Shown: positions 44,236 through 52,051 of the stretch, piece after piece
How the letters are laid out: every line of letters begins with the position of its first letter
How positions within the stretch are numbered: the first letter of the stretch is position 1
Assembly: GCA_016708875.1 (NCBI GenBank)
Contig: JADJFA010000001.1
Coordinates: 434,001 to 498,000 of the forward strand
Reading direction: 5' to 3'
Origin: Lewinellaceae bacterium
GTDB taxonomy: Bacteria > Bacteroidota > Bacteroidia > Chitinophagales > Saprospiraceae
Length of the DNA stretch: 64,000 bases
Notes under the pieces: model-generated
The model's input: the letters and a program-made list of their open reading frames with translations, nothing else
Database searches by the model: none
What the model was told of the DNA's origin: nothing
Translations under genes and position numbers: made by a program

Positions 44236-44400
44236 CCTAGTGCCGCATCCGCCGAATGACCTATGAATTTACGCGGTAGATTTTTTGTTCATCAAGGCGT
44301 GAGGAGGGCGCAATGCGGGACATTTTAACCGACGAAGAACGCAGATGAACGGAAAATATGGCCGTCAATTCATAGGCCATTCGGCGGATGCGGCACTAGG
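44236..44400. repeat. Long inverted repeat after dsbD
   Basis: Arms of 34 bases (44236-44269 and 44367-44400) pair with one G-U-type mismatch. The loop of 97 bases holds nothing I recognise. It fills the gap between dsbD and the convergent gene at 44415. Confidence 0.85.
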
Positions 44401-44414
44401 GATAATATCCTGTT

Positions 44415-45353
44415 TCACTTATCCCAGCAGCGAGTCTGAATCTCCTTTGCAAGTGCTGACTCTCGCAGCAATCTCTCGTATGAATCGCGGTTGTGGCGGG
44501 CGTTCTCCTTCGGCGTTTTTTCCTGAAAAATAAAATGGGCGAGGCTTGTCCATCCAGCGTTTTCCGCAGCGGTGAGTACGTGACAGACGTTTTTTCCAGG
44601 AGGCACTGCCGGGTTGAATTTCTGTTCTGCCTGGGTGGCAAGACGGAGATAAGTCGTTGTAGTACTGCGAGTTGGCTGGAAAAAATCAACCCGATGCACC
44701 TGCGGATCACTGGGCAGATAGATCGCATCAAACTCGTCGCCCTCGCTGAACGGGAAGCCGTTGGGCAATAGGATGGGATCCGTGTTCTTCACGGCAAAAT
44801 CTCCCTGTTCCATCAGGCTGTCAACCGCCAAAAGTGTATAAGAGATTTTTTGCGAGCCGGGTTTTTCAGCCTGTACGAGGTGCAGCTTTGCCACCGTTCG
44901 TTTGCCGTCAGCCACAAGGCGTTTCATGTTTTCCTTGCTGTATTTACCTACGATACTGGTGGTTGCCATTCGTTTGGCCTCTTGTTTCTGCCCAAACCAT
45001 CGAAGGCTGAAAACCGCAATGGTCAGCACCAACACGATCCCTCCAACCATCAGTGCCAAGTACTTGCGCATCTGGCCGTCTTTTACCCGTCGGACGCGGT
45101 TGCGCGGCGTGTCTGCTTTTTTATTCACCCGGAATTCATAGCCGAACACGCCATCTTTCTTTTCCAGGATAAGTTCGCAAAGTTCGTCTTCGATAAAAAA
45201 CGAGTACATCTTGGTGTCTTTCACCGAAAAATCAATCTGTACCACCCGCATGTTGCAATGGACCATCACATGTCCCGTACGGTCGCCGTGGTACAGCCCC
45301 ACGCGGTGGCGACCGCCAAAATCGTCGAGAAAAACCCAGTTCATTTGAGCCAT
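44415..45353 (-). CDS. Unknown single-span membrane protein
   Basis: The start is placed at 45353 because the ATG at 45359 lies in a palindrome arm. About 312 residues. The first 90 form a beta-rich cytoplasmic domain (MNWVFLDDFGGRHRVGLYHGDRTGHVMVH), then a basic stretch, one membrane helix (ALMVGGIVLVLTIAVFSLRWF, about 98-118) and an outer domain of about 190 residues (GKYSKENMKRLVADGKRTVAKL; YLRLATQAEQKFNP). I do not recognise a family. It is downstream of ugd on the same strand, across the 45356 palindrome. Confidence 0.6.
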   Translation of the reverse strand: MAQMNWVFLDDFGGRHRVGLYHGDRTGHVMVHCNMRVVQIDFSVKDTKMYSFFIEDELCELILEKKDGVFGYEFRVNKKADTPRNRVRRVKDGQMRKYLALMVGGIVLVLTIAVFSLRWFGQKQEAKRMATTSIVGKYSKENMKRLVADGKRTVAKLHLVQAEKPGSQKISYTLLAVDSLMEQGDFAVKNTDPILLPNGFPFSEGDEFDAIYLPSDPQVHRVDFFQPTRSTTTTYLRLATQAEQKFNPAVPPGKNVCHVLTAAENAGWTSLAHFIFQEKTPKENARHNRDSYERLLRESALAKEIQTRCWDK

Positions 45354-45355
45354 GA

Positions 45356-45468
45356 GCATTTACGATTTACGAATGACGATTTACGATTAAGAAAATTGCT
45401 TTTAGGGCAAATTAGAGATTTAAACGAATCAGGATAATCGTAAATCGTCATTCGTAAATCGTAAATGC
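45356..45468. repeat. Perfect 33-base inverted repeat (CGATTTACGA words)
   Basis: Arms 45356-45388 and 45436-45468 are exact complements, made of repeats of ATTTACGA and TGACGATT. The right arm ends on the ugd stop codon; the left arm touches the start region of the next gene. Confidence 0.92.
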
Positions 45469-46790
45469 TACTTCCTTCCCCTAACCTTCGGCCTCCCAAT
45501 ACTAACGTACTGAAAACCAAGATCTTTCATTTGCTCGGTGTCGTACACATTGCGACCATCGAAAATGATTTTTTCGCTGAGCAAGGAAGACATTTGCTCA
45601 AAATCTGGCGTGCGGAATTCGTTCCACTCGGTCATAATCGCCAGACTATCAGCCCCTTCCAGCACCTCGTACATTTTGTCGCAGAGCGTGATACGATCGC
45701 CGTAAATGGATCTGACGTGTTCCATGGCTTCGGGGTCAAAAGCGCGGATTTTTGCCCCCATGGCCAGCAATTCGTCTATGATGACAAGTGCCGGCGCTTC
45801 GCGGATGTCGTCGGTGTTGGGTTTGAAAGCCAGTCCCCAGACCGCGATGGTTTTGCCCGAAAGATCGTTTTTGTAGTGTTTTTTTATCTTTTTGGTCAAA
45901 ATACCTTTCTGGATTCCGTTGACCTTCATCACCGATTTCAGGATTTTGAAATCGTAAGAATACTCGGAAGCGGTTTTGGCCAAAGCCTGCACGTCTTTAG
46001 GGAAACAAGAGCCGCCGTAGCCGATTCCAGGGAACAGGAATCGCTTGCCGATGCGCGTATCAGACCCCATGCCTATGCGCACCTGGTCTACATTGGCGCC
46101 CACTTTCTCGCAGAGATTTGCAATTTCGTTCATGAACGAAATACGGGCTGCGAGATAGGAATTGGCGGCGTACTTGGTCATTTCGGCGCTGCGCTCATCC
46201 ATAAAATAAATGGGATTTCCCTGGCGCACAAATGGTTCGTAAAGTTGGCGCATGGCCTTGCGGGCACGTTCGCTTTTGGTGCCTACCACCACGCGGTCGG
46301 GTTTCAAAAAGTCGTCTACCGCCACGCCTTCGCGAAGGAACTCGGGGTTGGACACCACATCGAACATTTTTTTGGACAATTTCTCGGCCATAATCGCCGC
46401 CACTTTTTCGGCAGTGCCGACAGGAACCGTGCTTTTGTCCACGATCACTTTATAGTCCGTGATGATCGCGCTTAAGTCCTTCGCCACGCCCATAATATAG
46501 GAAAGATCGGCAGAGCCGTCATCTCCGGGTGGCGTAGGTAGCGCCAGAAAAATGATGCTGGCTTTTTCCACGGCCTCGCCCAAATCGGTGGTGAAGTGGA
46601 GTCGGCCTTCCTTGGTGTTGCGCTCGAAAAGCACATCAAGGCCAGGCTCAAAAATGGGGATTTTGCCTGCTCGGAGGCTTTTTACTTTTTCTTTGTTGTT
46701 GTCAACACAAATGACATTGTTGCCAGTTTCGGCAAAACAAGTTCCAGTTACCAGCCCAACGTAGCCAGTTCCAACGACGGCGATGTTCAT
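45468..46790 (-). CDS. ugd: UDP-glucose 6-dehydrogenase
   Basis: The start at 46790 (MNIAVVGTGYVGLVTGTCFAE) is the family start; the longer frame runs through a palindrome. 440 residues, with the NAD site GTGYVG, KSTVPVGTAEKV, SNPEFLREG, the catalytic Cys in GIGYGGSCFPKD and AVWGLAFKPNTDDIREAP. It oxidises UDP-glucose to UDP-glucuronate for surface polysaccharide. No polysaccharide cluster is attached here; the GT2 fusion at 50078 is the closest glycan gene. A GC-rich hairpin pair lies in its leader. Confidence 0.96.
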   Translation of the reverse strand: MNIAVVGTGYVGLVTGTCFAETGNNVICVDNNKEKVKSLRAGKIPIFEPGLDVLFERNTKEGRLHFTTDLGEAVEKASIIFLALPTPPGDDGSADLSYIMGVAKDLSAIITDYKVIVDKSTVPVGTAEKVAAIMAEKLSKKMFDVVSNPEFLREGVAVDDFLKPDRVVVGTKSERARKAMRQLYEPFVRQGNPIYFMDERSAEMTKYAANSYLAARISFMNEIANLCEKVGANVDQVRIGMGSDTRIGKRFLFPGIGYGGSCFPKDVQALAKTASEYSYDFKILKSVMKVNGIQKGILTKKIKKHYKNDLSGKTIAVWGLAFKPNTDDIREAPALVIIDELLAMGAKIRAFDPEAMEHVRSIYGDRITLCDKMYEVLEGADSLAIMTEWNEFRTPDFEQMSSLLSEKIIFDGRNVYDTEQMKDLGFQYVSIGRPKVRGRK

Positions 46791-46813
46791 GTAAAATTCG
46801 GTGTAGGTTGTAA

Positions 46814-46862
46814 CCCGGAACGCTGTTCCGGGATGTAAAACGCCCCGGAACAGCGTTCCGGG
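46814..46862. repeat. Paired GGAAC palindromes in the ugd leader
   Basis: CCCGGAACGCTGTTCCGGG (46814-46832) and CCCGGAACAGCGTTCCGGG (46844-46862) are each self-complementary around three bases and are complementary to each other. They lie between the -7 box and the ugd ATG, so they are in the transcript and could attenuate or stabilise it. Confidence 0.85.
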
Positions 46863-46874
46863 ATACAAGAACCG

Positions 46875-46882
46875 CAAAGGTA
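46875..46882 (-). promoter_or_regulatory. -7 element for ugd
   Basis: TACCTTTG on the minus strand matches TAnnTTTG exactly, 85 bases upstream of the ugd ATG. No clear TTTG at the -33 spacing. Confidence 0.5.
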
Positions 46883-46975
46883 TGGCGAGCCAAGCGAAGC
46901 ATGGTTGCAGAACACCATTTTTAACCCAGTGATACAAATGCCTGTTTTTTAGAATATCGTTCCGACCAAACCCCC

Positions 46976-46983
46976 TACTTTTG
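46976..46983 (+). promoter_or_regulatory. -7 element for the second OmpA-like gene
   Basis: TACTTTTG matches TAnnTTTG exactly. Transcription would begin near 46990, which rules out the TTG at 46981 as a start codon and supports ATG 47002. Confidence 0.6.
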
Positions 46984-47001
46984 GACGAAGTTGGATTTCA
47001 A

Positions 47002-48144
47002 ATGCAAACACCTATGGATTGCTCGGTTTCTGTTGCCATTACCCCCAAACGCGGGTTAGTTTTCCCTTTATTTTTCTTGTTGAATTTTTTGTCAATTGCC
47101 CAGAAGCCCACGGCCAATATTGTGCCGAATCCGAGTTTTGAGCGTTTTGCCAGCGCGCCCATTGGTTGGTCATATAAAGGCGCATACTTTGGAGAAGTGG
47201 TGAAATATTGGTTCAGCGCGACGACGGCCAGTCCTGATATTTATGGCCCCGATGTACATGTACCGATGGACTGGGCGGACAAAGGTTTTGGCGACCAAAA
47301 ACCCAGAACGGGTAAGTGCATGGCGGGTCTCACCCTTTTTGGTTGTACCAATGGTAAGCCGCATTGCCGCGAATTTGTGGAAATTCAACTGGCTGAGCCT
47401 CTGGTAATTGGGCAGGCATACCATGTAGAATTTTGGGTTACGCACTTGGATAAATCCCTACAAATAAACAATTTGGGAGCCTATTTTAGCATAAGCGAAA
47501 TTAAAAGACAGACCGATGAGGTGCTCGTGCGGGATGCACAGGTAAGCGCAAAGAACATCGTACCTGCTCCGGGTGGCAAGTGGGTGAAAGTGAGCGGCCA
47601 GTTTGTGGCCAAATACGAGGCGGAGTATGTGGTAATTGGCAATTTCCAGGATGATTTCAACACACTCTCCCAAGCACCTAAAGCGGATTGCTTTAACTAC
47701 GCCTATTATTACCTTGATGATGTGTTGGTGAAAAAAATCCCTCCATACATGCCAGTGCCAGTCAAACCAGACGATCTCAGCCTGCAAAAATTAGAGCCGG
47801 GCAAAACCATCCAATTGAAAAACATCTATTTCGAATTTGACAAGGACGAGCTGATGCCACGTTCCTATGTAGAATTGAACAAACTGCTGAAAATCATGCG
47901 CGAAAACCCCAAGCTCAGCATCGAAATAGTGGGGCACACCGATGCCTTGGGAGATGATGATTACAATCTCGAGCTTTCTCGTCGCCGCGCTTTGGCCGTG
48001 GTGAATTTTTTACAGCAAAATAAAATCAGCAAAAACAGGCTGCGTTCGCATGGGGACGGAGAGGCCAAGCCAATTGCGAGCAATGAGACGGATGAAGGCA
48101 GAGCGCAGAACCGCCGGGTGGAATTTGTGGTGGTAAAAAAATGA
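47002..48144 (+). CDS. OmpA-family protein with N-terminal lectin-like domain
   Basis: The start at 47002 fits the promoter position; ATG 47014 is an alternative. Signal helix LVFPLFFLLNFLSIAQ. A beta-sandwich (about 38-250) opens NIVPNPSFERFASAP and contains LTLFGCTNGKPHCREFVEIQL. The OmpA domain follows: IYFEFDKDELMPRSYVELNKL, IEIVGHTDALGDDDYNLELSRRRA and GRAQNRRVEFVV, with the Asp and Arg that hold diaminopimelate. It is a shorter paralogue of the protein at 24452. A role in tethering the outer membrane or a secretion machine to peptidoglycan is likely. Confidence 0.88.
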   Translation: MQTPMDCSVSVAITPKRGLVFPLFFLLNFLSIAQKPTANIVPNPSFERFASAPIGWSYKGAYFGEVVKYWFSATTASPDIYGPDVHVPMDWADKGFGDQKPRTGKCMAGLTLFGCTNGKPHCREFVEIQLAEPLVIGQAYHVEFWVTHLDKSLQINNLGAYFSISEIKRQTDEVLVRDAQVSAKNIVPAPGGKWVKVSGQFVAKYEAEYVVIGNFQDDFNTLSQAPKADCFNYAYYYLDDVLVKKIPPYMPVPVKPDDLSLQKLEPGKTIQLKNIYFEFDKDELMPRSYVELNKLLKIMRENPKLSIEIVGHTDALGDDDYNLELSRRRALAVVNFLQQNKISKNRLRSHGDGEAKPIASNETDEGRAQNRRVEFVVVKK

Positions 48145-48152
48145 AAAATCGT

Positions 48153-48160
48153 TACTTTTG
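48153..48160 (+). promoter_or_regulatory. -7 element for the toxin-antitoxin operon
   Basis: TACTTTTG matches TAnnTTTG exactly, 20 bases upstream of the antitoxin ATG. The nearest TTTG is 25 bases further up, longer than usual. Confidence 0.6.
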
Positions 48161-48180
48161 TACAGCCAATACCATTTTTT

Positions 48181-48477
48181 ATGAATACCGTCGAACAAGT
48201 AAAAGCCTCTATCAATGGACTTTCAATCTCAGATCAGAGCGATGTCCTGCTGCATATGTTGCGCTTAAAATATCGGACGACTTTGGGCCAAATCCGCAAA
48301 CTGACCGCCTCTAACGACGAAACAGATGATGCCATTGAGCATCTCTCCTATGATGCGCTTTTGGAGCGATTACATTTGCTGGAAGGAATTCTGGAAGGTT
48401 TGCAAGATACCGCTCTGGCACGCGTCATGAGTCACAAGGAAATCAAACGTCAGTTTGAATCATGGCGCAAGAAGTGA
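48181..48477 (+). CDS. Antitoxin partner of a ParE/RelE-type toxin
   Basis: A 98-residue helical protein (VEQVKASINGLSISDQSDVLLHML, IEHLSYDALLERLHLLEGILEGL) ending in a basic tail (IKRQFESWRKK). I do not recognise a named antitoxin family. The role is inferred from its position: upstream of the toxin, overlapping it by 16 bases, under a single -7 box. The C-terminal part would bind the toxin. A DNA-binding fold at the N-terminus is not obvious. Confidence 0.65.
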   Translation: MNTVEQVKASINGLSISDQSDVLLHMLRLKYRTTLGQIRKLTASNDETDDAIEHLSYDALLERLHLLEGILEGLQDTALARVMSHKEIKRQFESWRKK

Positions 48478-48755
48478 TTTGGACTGAACGGGCCTCAGAT
48501 GATTTGCATCACATTTTTGAATACCTCTCCACCTTTTCGGATACCCGTGCAGAATCTGTGGTGGAAGACATCATTGAACGAGCATTCCAACTTGAACAAT
48601 TCCCACGAATGGGTCGCATAGTACCGGAGCTAAATATTCAGGCACTCCGTGAAATCATCGTTGAACAGTATCGAGTTGTCTATGCGCTTACTTCCCAAGG
48701 AAACGTAGAGATTCTCGCTGTGCGCCATAGCGCCCGCCCACTTCCAGAACTTTGA
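48462..48755 (+). CDS. ParE/RelE superfamily toxin
   Basis: A 97-residue protein with the ParE-like pattern: VIWTERASDDLHHIFEYLSTFSDTRAESVVEDI, FPRMGRIVPELN, LREIIVEQYRVVYAL and VEILAVRHSARPLP. The R-V-x-Y and late His-x-x-R-P segments are typical of the ParE branch (gyrase inhibitors) rather than ribosome-bound RelE. That assignment is by pattern only. It starts inside the antitoxin frame (16-base overlap), so the two are translationally coupled. Confidence 0.88.
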   Translation: MAQEVIWTERASDDLHHIFEYLSTFSDTRAESVVEDIIERAFQLEQFPRMGRIVPELNIQALREIIVEQYRVVYALTSQGNVEILAVRHSARPLPEL

Positions 48756-48782
48756 ATCGTAAATTGGAGCGCCTATGCGCGA

Positions 48783-49316
48783 CTAAAAATTCCGCCACAT
48801 CATACTCTCCACCGGCTTATCCGTGCGCTCATTGTACTTGGCGTTCTGCTTTTTGTTGTAATAATTTTCAATATCGCCTTCTACGCTGAAGTAAATGAGC
48901 TGCCCAATAGGCATCCCGGCGTACACGCGCACGGGCATCACACAGGAAATTTCGAGCGTCCAGTTATTGCAAAAACCTACATCGCCTTTGCCGGCAGTAG
49001 CGTGAATGTCAATGCCGAGGCGTCCTACGCTGCTCTTGCCTTCGAGAAAAGGCACTGAGTTGTGGGTTTCGGTATATTCCTCCGTCACACCGAGGTACAG
49101 CGTGCCGGGTTGCAGCACATAGCCATCTTCTGGAATTTCAAAAGTGTTGATGCGGTTGTGACGCTTGGCATCCAACGCATGGTCTTGATAAACAGCGAAG
49201 TAACGACCCAAATGCACATCGTAAGAATTGGTGCCCAGGCATTCAGGGCGAAAAGGTTCGATCACGATTTCGCCCGTCTCAATGGCTTCAAGTATTTTTT
49301 TGTCGGTAAGTATCAT
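48783..49316 (-). CDS. dcd: dCTP deaminase
   Basis: The start at 49316 (MILTDKKILEAIETGEIVIEP) is typical. 177 residues. Landmarks are CLGTNSYDVHLG, LQPGTLYLGVTEEYTE, EGKSSVGRLGIDIHATAG and VGFCNNWTLEIS (with the catalytic Glu), then GMPIGQLIYF. It deaminates dCTP to dUTP for thymidylate synthesis; some members also hydrolyse dUTP. A single-gene transcript with an exact -7 box upstream. Confidence 0.95.
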   Translation of the reverse strand: MILTDKKILEAIETGEIVIEPFRPECLGTNSYDVHLGRYFAVYQDHALDAKRHNRINTFEIPEDGYVLQPGTLYLGVTEEYTETHNSVPFLEGKSSVGRLGIDIHATAGKGDVGFCNNWTLEISCVMPVRVYAGMPIGQLIYFSVEGDIENYYNKKQNAKYNERTDKPVESMMWRNF

Positions 49317-49389
49317 AGCGTAGTGCGAAATTCCTTTCGCCAATGCACGGTAGGTGTTAGGCGCGAAATTCTATGTGCGAAAAAGCCCG

Positions 49390-49397
49390 CAAAAGTA
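49390..49397 (-). promoter_or_regulatory. -7 element for dcd
   Basis: TACTTTTG on the minus strand, exact match. A TTTG lies 23 bases upstream. The leader would be about 65 bases. Confidence 0.6.
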
Positions 49398-49462
49398 GCT
49401 GAATCTGCCTAACTTTTTGTCAAAGGCTTTGTTTCTCTTTTTGGATGTTAAACAATGGGACT

Positions 49463-49552
49463 TTAGACGTTGGACTTTGATCTGCCAATAGTCAAGTGTC
49501 CAACGTCTAACAGTCCAATGTCCAGTAGTCCAGCAATCCAACGTCCAGCAAA
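49463..49552. repeat. GTCCAACGTC word repeat
   Basis: TTAGACGTTGGAC at 49463-49475 pairs exactly with 49498-49510. Further partial copies of GTCCAACGTC, GTCCAATGTC and GTCCAGTAGTC follow to 49552, immediately before the CoA-binding gene. Confidence 0.8.
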
Positions 49553-49553
49553 A

Positions 49554-49913
49554 ATGAAAAAGACCTTAGTCCTAGGCGCCACGCCCAATGCTGAAAGGTA
49601 TTCCTATCTCGCCACTATGCGCCTCGCGCAACATGGCCACGAGGTGGTGCCTGTCGGCATCCGTAAAGGTGAAATTGAAGGGATCAAAATTGTGGAAGGG
49701 AAACCCGAAGAAGAAGGCGTGGATACAGTAACGCTTTATCTAGGCCCCGACCGGCAGCCGGAATATTATGACTACATCCTCTCCCTCAAGCCCAAGCGCA
49801 TCATATTCAACCCCGGTACTGAAAATCCTGAGCTGGTCCAGTTAGCTAAGGAACAGGGCATCGAAACGGTGGAGGGCTGCACTTTGGTGATGCTCTCCAT
49901 AGGCGCGTACTAA
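49554..49913 (+). CDS. CoA-binding domain protein (YccU-like)
   Basis: The start at 49554 (MKKTLVLGATPNAERYSYLA) is preferred, since the upstream frame translates repeat text. 119 residues, a single Rossmann domain: VLGATPNAERYSYLATMRL, VVPVGIRKGEIEGIKI, VDTVTLYLGPDRQPEYYDYIL and the closing VEGCTLVMLSIG. This small family has the CoA-binding fold of succinyl-CoA synthetase. The biochemical role is unknown. A strong terminator follows after about 135 bases. Confidence 0.88.
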   Translation: MKKTLVLGATPNAERYSYLATMRLAQHGHEVVPVGIRKGEIEGIKIVEGKPEEEGVDTVTLYLGPDRQPEYYDYILSLKPKRIIFNPGTENPELVQLAKEQGIETVEGCTLVMLSIGAY

Positions 49914-50048
49914 ATTTGGAGAAAATAAAACCTTTTGTGACCAGCGCTCGTATAAACGTATAAACCCAGCAAAATAAAGAATTCACTTTCGCTCGCAAAA
50001 GGCGAGTGAAAAAGTACGGTAGGAAGATTGTTTTCATTTGGTTTTTGG

Positions 50049-50079
50049 ACCGCTCGACGTAAGGTCGAGCGGTTTTTTT
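50049..50079. terminator. Intrinsic terminator after the CoA-binding gene
   Basis: Arms ACCGCTCGAC (50049-50058) and its complement (50064-50073), a five-base loop and seven T. It ends at the stop codon of the convergent glycosyltransferase gene. A second weak stem (ttcactttcgctcg / cgagtgaa) lies just upstream. Confidence 0.85.
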
Positions 50080-52030
50080 ATGCCTTGAAAAAAACCGCCA
50101 AATCGCGCTCCATTTCCCAGTCTTTCGCAAAAAAGAAATTGAGCCGGGCGGCAGTTTCTTCATTGACGTTCAAATCTTTGAGTGCGTCCAAGGGCGAAAA
50201 AACCCCGGAGCGGAGCGTTGGTAAAGTGCTGTTTTGGGCATTTGGTGCATAGCCAACCCAGGTTTTTTGGCCAAGTAAAACGGTGCCCCAATTATTCAGG
50301 AGCAATCTTCTCTTTCCTGAAAAAATGAGCCAGACTGGGAAGGTGACCAGTAGCCCCATACAAATACACAGATCTATCAAACGCTTGTCACGCCGATGAC
50401 TGGGCTGGGCAATGTTGTAGCGAATGTCTATGGTATACAGTTCGCCCGGCTCATCCTTGCTGCTGCTGCCAATGATGCTGAGGCTTTCTTCAGGCACTAT
50501 TTTGTACGAAACGGAAGGGCCGATCTGCGCCATGTTCGCCATAATTTCCTGGGAGCCAATGTCTTTGGAACAAAAAATAATCTCGTTGGCTTCGTAAATG
50601 CGTACCAGTTCTGCCAATTGCGCCATCTCTCCCAATCGCGCCCTATTCCCCTGCTCAGATGGAGAAGGTGTGGGGCTGGGACCAACCCGTCCGATGAAAT
50701 TTTTCCCTTCTGCCCCTACCCGATTCAACAGCCCCAGAACCCGGGCACATTCGCTTTCGGAGCCGACCACGACTAGGTTTTTTACTTTTGATCGCCCCAG
50801 CCGGAAATTGCCAAATTCCCAAAAATGAGCCGCAAGGCGGATGCCCACCGTAGAAAAAACTGCCCATACCGCCCCCATCAGCACCAAAGCCCGCGATGGT
50901 CTGTAATCCAAATCCAATAAGCCATACACCGCCGATAAAATGAGCGTACCAAGTCCAAGACCGCGCAATAAGCGGCTCAAATTGTACTTAGCGTCATACC
51001 CACCACTGAGCCACACCGTGCCAAGCCAAATGAGAATATAGAGTGGAAAATTGAACCACAACACATTGGGTTTGAACCAGTCAGGATCATGGTAATAATA
51101 ATTGGCCCAAAAGTTTTTGAGCAACACAAGTCCAAGGTAAATGGCCAAAGCATCCAACGCGGGCAACCAGGTTTTTCCCAGAAAATTGCGGAACAAAGTC
51201 AATCCAGCCCTGAACCAGATCGCCCCCTGCAACATCATCACGAATAGCCCCGCCCTCCGCCCGCTGAAATGCTTGCGGGCAAAAATGATCATGGCCTGAT
51301 AAAAGGTGCGCACATAGTTCAGGCTGCCCTTTTTCGTGCTTTCTCCTTTATAATGGATGATCTTGGTATCAGGAAAATAATAGTTTTTGAAGCCCGCTTG
51401 CTGGATGCGGTACGAAAGATCAATGTCTTCACCGTACATAAAAAATGCCTCGTCGAGCAGGCCGCATTTGTCCAGGGCAGTTCTGCGGAGAAACATAAAA
51501 CAGCCAGCCAATACGTCCACTTCATTGGTCTCATTTTCGGGTAAATGCCCCAGATGATACCGGTTAAAAATGGGGCTGCGCGGGAAAAGGGTGGAAAGCC
51601 CAAAGGTCTTGCAAAACGCCACCCAAGGCGTGGGGAACCCGCGTTTGCTTTCGGGCAAAAACTTGCCGCTGCCGTCCAATAGTTTGCAGCCTAGCGCACC
51701 CGCTTCCGGGTGTTCATCCATGAAAGTCAGGCATTTGCGAAATGTATCTTCCTCTACAAGCGTGTCGGGATTGAGTAGCAAAACATAGTCGCCCGTGCTT
51801 TGTCGAATGGCTTGATTGTTTGCCACCGCGAAGCCCGGATTGTCCGTATTGACGATGAGTTTGACTTCCGAAAACCGTTCGCGAACCATGCGCACGGAGT
51901 CGTCGGCAGAGTTGTTGTCTACCACCCACACTTCCCCATCAATACCCTGCAAGGCACGGCGCACTGAACCGAGGGCCTGTTCGAGGAAATGGCGGACGTT
52001 GTAATTTACAATGACGATGGAAAGGCGCAT
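50078..52030 (-). CDS. GT2 glycosyltransferase fused to a truncated phosphoglycosyl-transferase-like region
   Basis: The ATG at 52030 (MRLSIVIVNYNVRHFLEQAL) is preferred to the TTG at 52039. The GT2 domain (1-240) has VDNNSADDS, LNPDTLVEED (Asp-x-Asp region) and MYGEDIDLSYRIQQAG, as in rhamnosyltransferases. Membrane helices fill about 255-405. A Rossmann domain like that of WcaJ/WbaP enzymes follows (LVVVGSESECARVLGLL), then RDKRLIDLCICMGLLV and VLLGQKTWVGYAP, which echo the start and middle of a bacterial sugar transferase. The segment carrying its active site is missing. The GT2 part is probably active, the rest a membrane or regulatory module. Confidence 0.82.
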   Translation of the reverse strand: MRLSIVIVNYNVRHFLEQALGSVRRALQGIDGEVWVVDNNSADDSVRMVRERFSEVKLIVNTDNPGFAVANNQAIRQSTGDYVLLLNPDTLVEEDTFRKCLTFMDEHPEAGALGCKLLDGSGKFLPESKRGFPTPWVAFCKTFGLSTLFPRSPIFNRYHLGHLPENETNEVDVLAGCFMFLRRTALDKCGLLDEAFFMYGEDIDLSYRIQQAGFKNYYFPDTKIIHYKGESTKKGSLNYVRTFYQAMIIFARKHFSGRRAGLFVMMLQGAIWFRAGLTLFRNFLGKTWLPALDALAIYLGLVLLKNFWANYYYHDPDWFKPNVLWFNFPLYILIWLGTVWLSGGYDAKYNLSRLLRGLGLGTLILSAVYGLLDLDYRPSRALVLMGAVWAVFSTVGIRLAAHFWEFGNFRLGRSKVKNLVVVGSESECARVLGLLNRVGAEGKNFIGRVGPSPTPSPSEQGNRARLGEMAQLAELVRIYEANEIIFCSKDIGSQEIMANMAQIGPSVSYKIVPEESLSIIGSSSKDEPGELYTIDIRYNIAQPSHRRDKRLIDLCICMGLLVTFPVWLIFSGKRRLLLNNWGTVLLGQKTWVGYAPNAQNSTLPTLRSGVFSPLDALKDLNVNEETAARLNFFFAKDWEMERDLAVFFKA

Positions 52031-52051
52031 GGGGGGCAAAGTTGGTGTTTC

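Noticed and set aside
44231..44414. Small gene in the loop of the 44236 inverted repeat
   Set aside because: Frames are short, unrelated to any family and lie mostly within the repeat arms.
49463..49552. CRISPR-like array of GTCCAACGTC copies
   Set aside because: Units are degenerate, spaced irregularly, partly inverted and without spacers. No cas gene is present.
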